A stretch of 23,827 bases of DNA from Nemertoderma westbladi (GCA_032718475.1 JAUCBJ010002927.1:1-23827); one strand, 5' to 3'. Shown: positions 1 through 9,187, counted from the first letter of the stretch. A program made the numbers and translations. Notes: generated by a model from the sequence alone, not told the origin.

Positions 1-381
1 TGGAACTAAGTTCGTGCTAGCCTTATGAGTTACCAGTGGAGCACGTGCCTTTTAGTAGAAGCCACATTCAGCGTCACACCTCTGATTGTAGTTTAGTAAT
101 GTAATTTTGTAAATTTAGGGCCATTTTTTATATTTTTATATTTTGTTAGGGCCACTATTAATAAATTTAATGTAATTTAACTGTACAATATGAACACAAT
201 CTAACACGGATGTGTTTTCCTTGGAAGGCCATTTAATATATTTGTTTTAGGTTTAAGGGCCATTTCATATTTTCAAATCTCTGTATCTTCAAAATCAAGG
301 AATGTTTTGTATTAGAAACTAGGGGATTCGCAAAGGGGTGAAAATGTTGTCTTTGTCAGTTGGTTGCGCTCACGCTTATGA
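1..381. other. AT-rich non-coding stretch with scattered GGCC motifs
   Basis: No gene is visible. The sequence is AT-rich, but copies of GGGCCA or AGGCCATTT recur near 119, 156, 228 and 258. These resemble the core of the minisatellite that starts at about 481, so the stretch may be a degraded outer part of the same repeat family. Confidence 0.4.
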
Positions 382-406
382 GGGGGGGGGGGGGGGGGGG
401 GGGGGG
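382..406. repeat. Poly-G homopolymer (25 G)
   Basis: An uninterrupted run of 25 G. It is one of three poly-G runs in the window. The exact length is unreliable, because homopolymers are prone to assembly and sequencing error. Confidence 0.9.
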
Positions 407-480
407 TGTTGTTACTACCTAAAGTAACCTATTGTATTACGGCAATTCAATTCCTATATTAATGATTGTGGCCCTCATTA

Positions 481-843
481 GACAATGTTCCTAAGGGCCA
501 TTTAAAAGGAAGTGGCCCATTCATGACAATGTCCAATTTGAGCCACTTAAATATAAAATAGCCCTCAGTAGTGAGTAGACAATGTTCGTAAGGGCCATTT
601 AAAAGGAAGTGGCCCATTTAAGACAATGTCTCATTTGAGCCACTTAAATGTAAAATGGCCCTCAGTAAACAATGTTTGTAAGGGCCATTTAAAAGGAAGT
701 GGCCCATTCAAGACAATGTCTCATTTGAGCCACTTAAATGTAAAATGGCCCTCAGTAAACAATGTTTGTAAGGGCCATTTAAAAGGAAGTGGCCCATTTA
801 AGACAATGTCTCATTTGAGCCACTTAAATGTAAAATGGCCCTA
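481..843. repeat. 90-bp minisatellite with hairpin-forming units
   Basis: About 3.9 tandem copies. Units start with AGGGCCATTT at 494, 591, 681 and 771, giving spacings of 97, 90 and 90 bp. The last two complete units are almost identical. Each unit contains an imperfect dyad: AGGGCCATTT...AAGTGGC on the left is mirrored by GCCACTT...AAATGGCCCT on the right, around a loop containing GACAATGTCTC. Because the period is divisible by 3, one frame stays open as a 30-residue peptide repeat (626-844). I regard that as a by-product of the repeat, not a gene. Confidence 0.9.
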
Positions 844-1163
844 GATGGCAATAGATACGAATTGATTTCTACATCTTGTTTCTCGCATTACATGTGTTTT
901 ACGTTGGTTCTGAATTCATTGGAATAAATAAAAACGGCTTTAGACATTTCAAATTGTATTTTTCGGAGGTGTGTGCCAAATTAATAATAAACAAAACTAA
1001 TAACAAAATTTTAATAAAAAAAACTTCCCAAGAAATTGGAATATTTATAATCAGCGCCCCAGAAAACCTAAAAATGTGATTTTAAGCACGCTAATAAGAG
1101 TAAATTTTTTATTATTATTTCCGGTATGAATAGGGTTAAAGGTGTAAAAAGGGTAAAAAGTTA
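844..1163. other. AT-rich spacer, nothing recognised
   Basis: An AT-rich stretch between the minisatellite and its isolated outlying unit. A 67-codon open frame (876-1079) has lysine- and asparagine-rich composition that follows the base bias, and I see no domain in it. Confidence 0.5.
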
Positions 1164-1245
1164 AAGTGGCCCATTCAAGACAATGTCTCATTGGAGCCAC
1201 TTAAATGGCCCTCAGTAGACACTGTTCCTAAGGGCCATTTAAATT
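1164..1245. repeat. Isolated diverged unit of the 90-bp minisatellite
   Basis: Carries AAGTGGCCCATTCAAGACAA, then GAGCCACTTAAATGGCCCTC, then CCTAAGGGCCATTTAAA. These are the same parts as the 481-843 array, but the unit is shortened and separated from the array by about 320 bp. It suggests the array was once longer or that units were dispersed. Confidence 0.8.
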
Positions 1246-1305
1246 GGTATGGGTCCTTCAAGACAAATCTCCCATTGGATACACGCAATGAAGGAAATGT
1301 CATAT

Positions 1306-1375
1306 CATAGCATAGCATAGCATAGCATAGTATAATACCATAGCATACATACATAACATAACATAATGCATAACT
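1306..1375. repeat. CATAG pentanucleotide microsatellite, degenerate at its right end
   Basis: Five perfect CATAG units (1306-1330) are followed by degenerate CATAC/CATAA units to about 1375. Similar ATAGCATAC words recur near 1637-1655 and 1725-1745, so the simple repeat once extended further or was seeded locally. Confidence 0.8.
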
Positions 1376-1910
1376 ATATAATAATTCAGCTCGTCGAGAG
1401 ACAATGACAAATATAGAATAGGCCCTATAACAATATTATAGATATAGAATAATAATGAAATTTATAGAGGCACATAAATAATGGCTATAATAATGTAGCA
1501 CATACTGAATTTGTAAGGCTGAAGTGTTTTCAATACTAACTGCTAATGGATTATATTCCTGTCGCTAGAATATCGTTTCTAGTAGTCGTGAAATGTTAGG
1601 ATACATACCTAACATAACATCTACAGTTAGTTATCATAGCATGCATAGCATACATCTTATATCAGCAAACCAAACATAAACTGTAGCATGCCCTAAGACT
1701 AAGGGTCGGACGATACCATGCCAAGCATAGTTATATACCATACCATACATACCTTAAATAGCATGCAACATTGTAATCCTAAAGTATATTTCCTTGTTTT
1801 TTAGGTTTCAAACTATGTTTTGTTAAACTGTAGTGGCCGCTAAATGAATCAAGTTTCCATAATTATTCATGTGTATTCATGTTGTATTTGTGCAAATTAT
1901 CAAACCTTCC
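1376..1910. other. AT-rich non-coding stretch
   Basis: No credible coding region, RNA gene or transposon domain is visible on either strand. The stretch has only short A/T-rich words and scattered CATAG-like motifs. Confidence 0.5.
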
Positions 1911-2145
1911 GTTTGGCACAGCTTAGTGAAGTACAAGAGACGGCGAAGCACATAATAACAAAGAATCGAATATAGTGGCTGCAGATATGGTTTGACAGAT
2001 GGGAGCTAGGTATATTAGGTAGTATTTCAAGGTCTACCTTTTTTTTTGCCTGAGCCGCTAGCGGAATGGTAAGAGCGCCAAAATGGCGGTCCCCACTTCG
2101 ATCCCATCTGGACGTCATTCTCGACTTTGCTAAGCTGTGCCCAAC
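1911..2145. mobile_element. Putative small inverted-repeat (MITE or foldback-like) element
   Basis: The ends form a 22-bp inverted repeat: 1911-1932 (GTTTGGCACAGCTTAGTGAA...) pairs with 2124-2145 (ACTTTGCTAAGCTGTGCCCA...) at 19 of 22 positions. The 235-bp span carries no protein. It holds a T-run at 2040-2047 and a tRNA-like box pair (listed separately). Size and inverted ends fit a non-autonomous DNA element, but I found no clear target duplication and no second copy in the window, so the class is open. Confidence 0.45.
2055..2106 (+). other. tRNA-like segment with A-box and B-box resemblance
   Basis: TAGCGGAATGG (2059-2069) resembles a Pol III A box. ACTTCGATCCC (2095-2105) resembles a B box (GGTTCGANNCC) with mismatches at its start. 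Two short hairpins are visible: the palindrome CCGCTAGCGG (2055-2064) and CGCCA-AAA-TGGCG (2075-2087). The distance from A box to T-loop is about 8 nt shorter than in a true tRNA, so this is not a functional tRNA gene. A decayed tRNA-derived SINE head is the most natural reading. Confidence 0.35.
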
Positions 2146-2509
2146 AAAAGTTATAATAATTATTCATGAATCAATAATTATTGCTGTTCAATTTATTTCA
2201 GGGAAATTCGTTGAGTAGACACATATGTAATTATCAGATTCTGCATTTTTGCACTTCTGTTTCTCGCTACTTTTCCTTGTTTCGGCGTCTATATTCTACC
2301 TATATTATTTTTTTTTAAAGAAAACTCTATAATTAGAGCCATTGTGTCAATTATTTTCTTCCACCACTGCGTGGAACATCGTGGTATTTATTGCTATTTC
2401 AAAATATATTTTAGAAGGAAAAAAGTTCTGGAAGGGCCATACCTCACTACTTGTTAATTAGAGCCCCCTAGTGGATCATATTAGTATTTCATTTACATCT
2501 AAGCAAGTT
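2146..2509. other. AT-rich spacer upstream of the copia LTR
   Basis: Nothing recognised. One GAAGGGCCATACCTC occurrence (near 2432) echoes the GGCC motifs seen at both ends of the window. Confidence 0.45.
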
Positions 2510-2688
2510 TGTTGGGTATGCTCAAAAGTTATATATTCGCACTGGCCCTTATCGGCCAATGCATATATATATATATATATAACCATAACAATAAATTAAG
2601 TATAATGATCCATACATAATGATAGATAATAATCAAGGATACATAAGGATATATATATAAAACAAAAGGATATATAATGATCCTAACA
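2510..2688 (-). repeat. 3' LTR of the Ty1/copia element
   Basis: On the minus strand the segment begins TGTTAGGATC and ends CATACCCAACA, giving TG...CA ends with the short inverted terminus TGTTRGG/CCYAACA. Length is 179 bp. It lies directly downstream of the RNase H C-terminus, with a purine-rich AATAAGGGTGAG just before it as a likely polypurine tract. It contains an (AT)n run (about 2563-2581). I did not find the partner 5' LTR in the window, so the call rests on terminal structure and position. Confidence 0.7.
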
Positions 2689-3317
2689 CTCACCCTTATT
2701 CTGGCAACCAAGCTTTGATCCCATCATCTCGGATCTCATCTTTGACATCTTATCTCTTGATATACCCTTTGTCAACCCCTCAGCTAACATTTTCTCTGTA
2801 GGACAGTAAATAATATCCAGAATGCCTCTACTAATAAGCTCGTGGATGTAAAATAATTTCACATCAATATGTTTAGAACGTCTCTGATTTTTGCACATGC
2901 CAGTCACTGCCTTGTTATCATCAAATATAACTCTCAGACTTTGTGACTTTCATTTCATTTAGATTTTTTCGCAACACTTATGCCTATTGCCCAATATGGG
3001 AAACTGCAATAGCTTCTGTAGTTGATAATGCAACACTTTATTATTTTCTTGAATGAATTTCATTCCTTCTTAACTAAGCTTCAAGCTCAAGATTTCATAT
3101 CATCCGTATCTCCGACCTAATCCGCATCACTATAACCTTGAAGATCTAAACCTCTTGGATTTCTCCTAAAAGTGAGCTTCTCATTCGCTGAACCTTTCAA
3201 GTAACTTAAACACCTTTTCGCCGCAATCCAATGAGACTCGTTTGGATTTACACAGAATTTCGATAATGTACTCGAGGCAAATGAAATGTCTGGTCTGATG
3301 GTACTGGCAATGCACAA
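2686..3317 (-). pseudogene. Copia RNase H domain remnant
   Basis: The upstream piece (3317-3117) holds RPDISFA, then SHWIAAKRCLSYLKGS, and ends at GYSDAD, the typical copia RT-to-RNase H transition with the first catalytic Asp. The downstream piece (2907-2686) holds KNQRRSKHIDVKLFYI..., then LAEGLTKGI, the conserved copia C-terminus (HID and LTKGL-like motifs). About 200 bp between them is frame-shifted and only weakly readable. No intact catalytic set remains. Confidence 0.85.
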
Positions 3318-3380
3318 TAGGCCACCAACCAGTGCCTAGCATAACGATTCTAACTCTCGATTCATTGGTTCTGAGTTTTT

Positions 3381-4260
3381 CTACAAAACAATACCATCTG
3401 CAAGTGGGGTTCCAACAGCTTTGCAATCCTTCATACCGAACCACTCAGCTAATCTTTCAACATAATTATTTTGGTCCAAGGAAATAACACCATCATCCTC
3501 TGGACGAGACACCTTCATCCCGAGAAACAATCTTAGTTTTCCCCTATCATCGATATTGAACCTCTTCAATATAAAGTCTATAAATTTCTCAATTGCATGT
3601 TGACTACCTGCTGCTACAATATCGTCTACCCAGACTGCAACTAACAATTCAGCACCAGGTCTATTGACAATATATAAGCAATAATCAGACTTACACCAAA
3701 ATCTTGTAAGACCTTGTTGAGCTCCTCATCCAAATTCGCTCCAGCTTGTTTCAGACCATAGAGGGATTTATTCAGCTGACAATAAAGCTTCGAACCATCT
3801 GAGGCAAACTTTTCAAAACCCTCCGGCTGCTCAACAAAAATTTCCTCTTTAACATTGCTTTGTAAGTAAGCCGACTTCACATCTAATTGTCTCAAAGTTA
3901 GCCCTTCCTGCACAGCTATTGCTAATAGTCTAATAGTGCTCTCACAGTTTCCTGCTTTGCTGTCAGTGCAAAGCTTTGATGATAATCCATACCAGATATA
4001 TGGGTAAATCCTCTTGCTACAAAATGTTCCTTAATTTTGTAGCACCATTTACCAATCACTGGTTTTCAATCTCTCGGTAAGTTAACCAACTTCCAGGTTT
4101 TATTTCTTATTAAGGACTGATATTCTTCTTCCATAGCCTTCTTCCAATATTGACTATTTTCATTGCTGATTACTTCAGTGTAGTTTCTAGGTTCACCATC
4201 AGGCGATTGAGTACACTCGTATGAATTTGCATTTAAAGCTTTGATCTCATTTTCATTCAA
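3381..4260 (-). pseudogene. Copia reverse transcriptase domain remnant
   Basis: Successive frames carry, in order, WKKAMEEEYQSLIRNKTWKLV (N-terminal signature), FVARGFTH, QLDVKSAYLQS (first catalytic Asp motif), PEGFEK, LNKSLYGLKQA, and AVWVDDIV, the copia form of the YVDD box. NYVERLAEWFGMKDC then follows. All are copia RVT_2-family hallmarks. The domain is spread over at least three frames (4260-4066, about 4060-3914, 3913-3641, 3647-3381) with several indels and in-frame stops, so no active enzyme can be made. Confidence 0.9.
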
Positions 4261-4446
4261 CCAATTACTATAATGTATTGGTTCTCTGATCTGCCTGTGT
4301 GATCTTCTCAGGCCAGGTTGTCACAATTAACTTGATTGACATCACCTGCAGCTTCAATATTATCGTTATATTGATCCTCCAATAAATCATCAACACTTTG
4401 TGAATCAGCGCCATTACCTCTATAGACATCAACAATAGTCTCTGGA

Positions 4447-5210
4447 TTAATAGTTGAAAATTATGTTCCTCAGACGTTTAATGGTTCCATCTAAATATAC
4501 CAGATACGCCAGTGAATGTTCATCAAATCCAACAAATATACCACGCTTTCCCTTTGGGTCTAACTTCTTTCTGAACTTTGGTTCTACTCTGATAAACACT
4601 TCGCAGCCAAGCATGTGAATGTTATTAAGATCAGGCATCTTTTTGTAGAACACTTCGTAGGGAGTTTTATTACCCAGCGCCCTTGAAGGACACTGGTTCC
4701 TTATGTAAACCACTGTATGTAAGGCACAGACCTAGAATTCATTAGACAGATTTGCATCTATAAGCATCGCCCTCTCTAGCCATGTTGACCACAGTTCTAA
4801 AATAACGTTCAACAACTCTGTTGTATTCAGGCATATAAGGGACTGTGAATTCGTGTGGAATTCCCTTTTAGATGCAGAAAGAATCCATATCATTGGATAA
4901 AAATTCGCCACCACCATCGCTACGCACATGTGTAACGGCAGTTTGAGGTTTTCCATATCTGCTATAAATTCTTTGAAGCAGTTTATAACTTCCCTTTTAT
5001 TTGCCATGAAATAAATCGTCAATGATACAGAACGCATACCTCTTACTGCCTAGTGAGGTCGTCTGCATTGGACCAATCATACCCATATAAACGAGCCCCA
5101 TAGGTCGGGAAACTACTCAAATCAGTTTTCTTTGATACAGGAACTTGCGAACGGGAACGAACTTGGCCTTTAGGCACACATCACACACAATTTGAACATT
5201 TCTTTGACTT
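4447..5210 (-). pseudogene. Copia integrase remnant
   Basis: CDVCLKAK (about 5200) is the end of the pre-integrase zinc finger. The core follows in shifting frames, with RYAFCIIDDLF and a THVRSDGGGEF motif (catalytic Asp region), then MPEYNRVVER (D,D-35-E region). The C-terminal segment (4713-4447) reads NQCPSRALGNKTPYEVFY, then KGKRGIFVGFDEHSLAYLVY, the GKxGIFVGY-type motif of copia integrases. The open frame at 5037-4732 is largely out of frame with the real core. Confidence 0.8.
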
Positions 5211-5229
5211 TGCATTTGACCTAATATCA

Positions 5230-5515
5230 CCATTGTTTTTCTTTGAAAATTTTGGACAATCTGATTTATAGTGCCCATATTCATGGCATCTATAACATTT
5301 GCCCTGTGGCTTTAAAAATGAAGCGCGCAATTGTGCATATCATGCTATTGTGTTTCCACAACTGGTCCCACCAACTTTAGTTGACTTATACACCTGCAAA
5401 TCACTGTAGCTTTTAAAGTGCTGCCCAGGTCTCTTCAAAAGTTGTCCAATCAGTGAAATTCTTTGCCATCACAAAACCATCATAGTCAGGAAGCAATCCA
5501 TTTAAGACAGTGATT
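5230..5515 (-). pseudogene. Copia gag C-terminal half with CCHC zinc knuckle
   Basis: Reading on the minus strand from 5515: LNGLLPDYDGFVMA (the typical copia gag 'L..LP..Y..F' motif), NFTDWTTFEE, then a CCHC knuckle at 5297-5256 (C-YR-C-HEYG-H-YKSD-C, exactly CX2CX4HX4C), followed by a lysine-rich tail. Frameshifts occur between the two motifs. In an active element this part of Gag would bind RNA during packaging. Confidence 0.8.
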
Positions 5516-5745
5516 TGTTTATTACGTACATTATACAACGTATAAGTACAAATTAAGTAAAGTAACACTACATTAATAATTATTGGCACAGCACTGTAGT
5601 ATAGTAATTATTAGTAGCACATATTATAAAGAGCGTACGTAGTGTGGTGTATAAATGGCACGGGAATATACTATATTCAATATGCACATTACTTACACAT
5701 ACAACAAAAGTTAACGAAAAAATAACTATTTACTTACTTCTAGCA
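5516..5745. other. Non-coding interruption inside the copia gag
   Basis: Roughly 230 bp of AT-rich sequence with no reading frame separates the N- and C-terminal gag parts. I see no convincing inverted ends or target duplication. It may be an inserted small element, or diverged gag sequence that I can no longer read. Confidence 0.4.
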
Positions 5746-6309
5746 CAATGAAATATAGTTTAGTAAACTTTGGATCTCTTCACCCTCAAAACCCGGAATC
5801 ACCGAAAAACTGATTAAGGCATCAATTAAATCTTTACATGTATCTACAGTGTTGACTAAAAGCGTTGCACTTACAGGCTCACAATTCCTTGCTAGGGCCA
5901 CAGAAATTCAAATTCATTAGTTCAGACATAAGGCCCATTATCTGTGGTTGCTCGGCTCCCCTAAACCGATGACACACTTTTCTCCAAGCAGCTGGCCCAT
6001 CCCCATGACAGTCATTCTTGACATACATAACTGACTGCTCATCCAGATGCAAAAATATTTCGCATCATTATTGAATTTTATCCTCGAGGAATTTCGCGAG
6101 TTTATTCTCGGCTAACCTCCGTGTTTACTCATATGTGTTGGTTCTCAGTCATTGGTGAACACTGCTGGTGCTACCAGTACTTCTGGTTCTTTTTCCATCC
6201 CTAGAAGCACCTTGTCCCACTTCGTAGTTGTCACCAGGTTGAGAAACTTTTCTTTCCAATACAGAAAGTCATCTGCTTTTCCTCTAAACTCCTTTGGTTT
6301 CCTTAACAT
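5746..6309 (-). pseudogene. Copia gag N-terminal half
   Basis: Starts at a plausible ATG at 6309 with LRKPKEFRGKADDFLYWKEK, which fits the copia gag opening (a W/K-rich 'F.G....W' motif). The frame stops at about 6153. Reading then resumes in another frame with LAENKLAKFLEDK, DEQSVMYVKNDCHGDGPAAW and QPQIMGLMSELMNL, matching the 'GPxAWxxL...RF' section of copia gag proteins. Several stops and shifts disable it. The plus-strand open frame at 6152-6451 is its antisense shadow. Confidence 0.7.
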
Positions 6310-6461
6310 TGTCACCCTGATAAACTTCCGCCTGCGCTTTAGCGATATTCTCCGGGTTCAAATTCCAACTACAGCAGTAGTGGTAGGCCTACTGGTATCT
6401 GATATAACTGATTCTAGACAAAGTTCTGCTTTTAACCTTACGGACGATTAGTCCTGCAGTA

Positions 6462-6745
6462 GTCGCAATTATCGTAATCGCATAGTGTCGTTGCTGTGGA
6501 CCTACTGCTCTGGGCCCAAAACCTCAACAAGTTTTAAACGCAAGTTGAACATTACAGCATTGTAATGCAAAGCAGTAATCCGGCATACAACAGCAATACA
6601 ACATACTATGAAAGGTAGGAACAGTCAGGTTACAGAACAAACACACATTGGTACTGGGTACCAGTACATAAAAGTTTTTACTGCCAGACAGTTAGTACTG
6701 TAGTTAGTTAGTGGGGTCCATAACTTAAAATGCCAACAATCTACT
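6462..6745. other. Unassigned non-coding stretch
   Basis: Between the copia gag start and the gypsy RT fragment. I see no LTR matching 2510-2688, and no domain. It contains a short palindromic GGTACTGGGTACC near 6651-6663. Confidence 0.4.
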
Positions 6746-7790
6746 ATGTGGTGCCATCCTATTGTTGTGTGCAATAAAACTAACCATCCTGGTGAGATTT
6801 GCATGACTTCGGATTTAACAAAACTTAATTCACAGATCATGCGACCCGTACACAACTCTAGGACACCTCATGATGTAGTCTCTGTTGTGGAGAATCTTCC
6901 TAGCCGCTTTTTACTTGAAGAGAAGCACTTCCTGAACGAGCCCACACTTTGTACAGTATAATAATAGTTTATTGTAATAATATGTTACACACAGTTATCT
7001 AACAGAGACAATCACAGAATGCTATTATTAACGAGTGGGAGACACTCATCAGAAATAGTGTTTCCACCATGGCTATTTCTCTATCCCCACTCTCTGAGGG
7101 GAAAGAGTCAATACTGGGGCCATAATGGAAAAACTACCTTAACTTATCAATTATCATCTCTGCCGATTCTGTGATTGGCTCGGTCCATCCTACATCACAA
7201 ACCCATCACCATTAACCAAATAATAGCATCCCTAGTACTAGTTGGGAGATTGCCAAGATGCCCTTATTTCGATCTCCTACTTATATTAATATTGAATCTA
7301 AAGTCGTTATATTGAATGGGGCGAGCCTTAAGGTCTATTACGACGTTTTAAGAGAGGATAAAATTACTTTGTTATATATGGCATCATTTCTTTCGTTACA
7401 GTCTCCGATTGGACTAAGGGAACCTGCGTCTTCACAACTCTTTATGTAAAGTCTGGTTATTGGCAGGTTGCATTAGATGAAGACTCATGTGACCTTTCAA
7501 CCTTCGTTATGGCGTAGGGCTGTTTTCGTTATTGCCATGCCCCTATGGGCTTTATGTCTGCTGGGGACAGCTATAACTTCAGGGGTGATTTGGCACTCCA
7601 AGGCATAACCCAGGTCCATAAAATCGCGATGATATACTCATCAGAGATACAAACATTCGAGATCACATCGAACGGGTTCGAATCGAAACCATTTTAGAGA
7701 AGTGTTGTTCAGCTGGAGTAACACTCCACCCGGAAGAATTTAACTTTGCCAAACCAAGTGATACATTTGATGGGTTCATTGTCTCCCAGA
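6746..7790 (+). pseudogene. Ty3/gypsy reverse transcriptase fragment, interrupted
   Basis: The first part (6746 to about 6905) reads WCHPIVVCNKT, then GEICMTSDLTKLNSQIMRP and DVVSVVENLPSRF, the RT N-terminal motifs of Ty3/gypsy ('SPIVVV.K..G..R.C.D...LN'). The second part (about 7440-7790) reads KSGYWQVALDEDS, APMGF, and a DDIL box near 7630, then HPEEFNFAK. About 500 bp of unrelated sequence lies between the parts, including an open frame at 7258-7449 with no recognisable domain. Stop codons and small shifts are present. No gag, integrase or LTR of this element is visible, so it is an isolated relic. Confidence 0.8.
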
Positions 7791-7809
7791 ATGAGAGACA
7801 ATGAACCCA
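7771..7809. repeat. Perfect 15-bp inverted repeat (hairpin)
   Basis: TGGGTTCATTGTCTC (7771-7785) is exactly reverse-complemented by GAGACAATGAACCCA (7795-7809), with a 9-nt loop. It sits where the gypsy RT relic stops being readable, so it marks a breakpoint or a foldback event. Confidence 0.85.
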
Positions 7810-8259
7810 AAACTCCCATTCCTTTTGGCTTCATTCTCTGTTTGTTTTACTGAATCTACCTCTTTGATATCCAGGTTTAATTCTATCCTACCCTTTTTAT
7901 AAAGGTGAAAGAAGAGCCTGCCCTAATTCCTAAAAAGCAATCGCATTATTATCATCCCCTATGAAGACTTACACTAGCATATAGCACTTACATTTCACAG
8001 GCTTTATTTAGGTCTGGGCAGAGTAATGGGAGAATTCCTGGGTGTTCAACATGATTTCTGCAAGGCACACTCTGTACGTACATGTGTATAATCCACTGAA
8101 GATGGAGGTAATTTATATTGTATCTTCATGGATACTTTATGGATCTTTACGGATTACTTTATAGATATGTATTTTATGATATAAACTATCAACGTTGGAT
8201 GTTAGTCGCAATTTATCAGTGCTATTTCGGTTCTTATCTCCATAAATTTCTGTTGATGT
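7810..8259. other. Unassigned intergenic or intronic stretch
   Basis: No domain, RNA gene or repeat structure is recognisable on either strand. It precedes the LINE scrap and the first LamG exon, so it may be intron sequence of that gene. Confidence 0.4.
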
Positions 8260-8480
8260 GAAGGAGTTATCGAGGGAGGTAAATTAGGCCCCCTATTATT
8301 CAGCCTGTTCATTGCTAATCGTAATCAGTATGGGTCTCTTACTATAGGTTGATGACCTGGTTATCTATGGTGGGGGAACATCAGTGCAACTTTTTGTCAT
8401 AGATCAGTTAACTCTTATAGAGATACCAACAGCTTTAATGTAAACTTAAAAGCAATGAAATTCCACTGTGGTGGGTGACT
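8260..8480 (+). pseudogene. LINE reverse transcriptase fragment (third LINE family)
   Basis: EGVIEGGKLGPLLFSLFIA (8260-8316) matches the LINE RT motif 'G..QG..LSPLLF..FI'. After a short gap, VDDLVIYGGGTS holds the catalytic DD (8351-8356). NVNLKAMKFHC follows as a weak match to the 'lNl.KtK' motif. Sequence between these motifs is deleted or degraded. The motif wording differs from both the RTE-like copies and the LINE at 12050-13495, so it is probably a separate family. It ends about 50 bp upstream of the exon 1 splice acceptor. Confidence 0.65.
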
Positions 8481-8530
8481 ACTAACTACTATATTCACCA
8501 AATTATCATTTACACAAATTAATTTTATAG

Positions 8531-9187
8531 ATGATTGTGAATACAAATCATGGTGGCCTTTAAACTATGATGATCGTGGTGATGAAAAACTAGGTCAATT
8601 CAATGGGATATTGCATGGAGCTGTAAAATATGGTCCAGGACCAGGGGGGATTGAAGATCAAGCAATGGGATTTCATCATGGCTATGTGTCAATTGGCCAT
8701 GGCAGTGATGAATTAACCTCAGAGACATTTACTATGTTGATGTTTGTTAAGAGGAGTGGAGGAGGATCTGGACCAATATATGAATTTGGTTCGAGTTCAT
8801 CAATTGGTTCACGTTTATGGAGTTATCATGCAATCACCTCCTTGTGGTACGATCCTGCGGTTACTGGTGTTGCAACACAAGAAGTTATTAGTGCTGTTGT
8901 TCTAGATGAATGGCATATGGTTGGTATCGGAAGAAGTGAGGTGAATAGGCAACAATTCATTTACAGCCGACGTGTAGGTACTGATGTCCAACTCAGAAGG
9001 GAGGTTGAAACAGTGAACACTGAAAGATGTCCTGTCGATATGGCTAGTGATCTTAATTTGGGGAAACGTCTTCAAGGTGGACATGCATATCCCGGATATA
9101 TTGCTCATGCTCGATATTACAACTGCTACCTATCAGAGGAAGATCTTCAGGAGACTTTTCATCAGTTGTCCCATTATGGAAGAAAAG
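8531..9187 (+). CDS. LamG/concanavalin A-like domain exon 1 (internal exon)
   Basis: A 657-bp internal exon flanked by an AG acceptor (AATTTTATAG) and a GTTAGT donor. The frame is phase 1 at both ends, so the exon is a symmetric module that can be duplicated or skipped without shifting the frame. The roughly 219 residues run from DCEYKSWWPL, through GPGPGGIEDQA and ETFTMLMFVKRSGGG, to the C-terminal ARYYNCYLSEEDL. The last motif ('a.yynr.Ls..ei...') is typical of LamG/pentraxin-like jelly-roll domains, which bind glycans or proteins outside the cell. Three Cys residues are seen: one at the start, one in ERCP, one in YNCY. No signal peptide or membrane segment is encoded here, and the other exons are not visible. 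The fold call rests on motifs and is moderately sure; the ligand is unknown. Confidence 0.8.

Larger units (their letters stand above)
2510..6309 (-). mobile_element. Decayed Ty1/copia retrotransposon (minus strand)
   Basis: Reading right to left on the minus strand, the parts follow copia order: gag (6309 to about 5230, with a CCHC knuckle), remnant of the pre-integrase zinc finger, integrase, reverse transcriptase, RNase H, then the 3' LTR. Ty1/copia elements place integrase before RT, as seen here. Stops and frame changes occur throughout. The aspartic protease is absent: the CCHC knuckle is followed within about 50 bp by the CDVCLKAK remnant. The gag is also split by about 230 bp of non-coding DNA. 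No 5' LTR is recognisable. The element is non-functional and probably old. Confidence 0.88.

Noticed and set aside
481-843. CRISPR-like array
   Set aside because: The units are contiguous 90-bp repeats without unique spacers, in a eukaryotic genome with no cas genes.
626-844. Open frame encoding a 30-residue peptide repeat
   Set aside because: It exists because the 90-bp minisatellite period is a multiple of three and lacks a stop in this frame. There are no flanking gene signals, and the frame covers only the repeat.
6355-6366. Perfect B-box word GGTTCAAATTCC, possible tRNA gene or SINE
   Set aside because: No A box at the right distance and no cloverleaf; it sits just upstream of the copia gag start.
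6152-6451. Plus-strand frame of 99 codons
   Set aside because: Antisense to the copia gag N-terminus, which gives recognisable motifs on the minus strand.
8531-9187. LamG exons as intronless retrocopies
   Set aside because: Both have matching splice acceptors and donors with phase 1 at each end, and no poly-A tail or target duplication flanks them.
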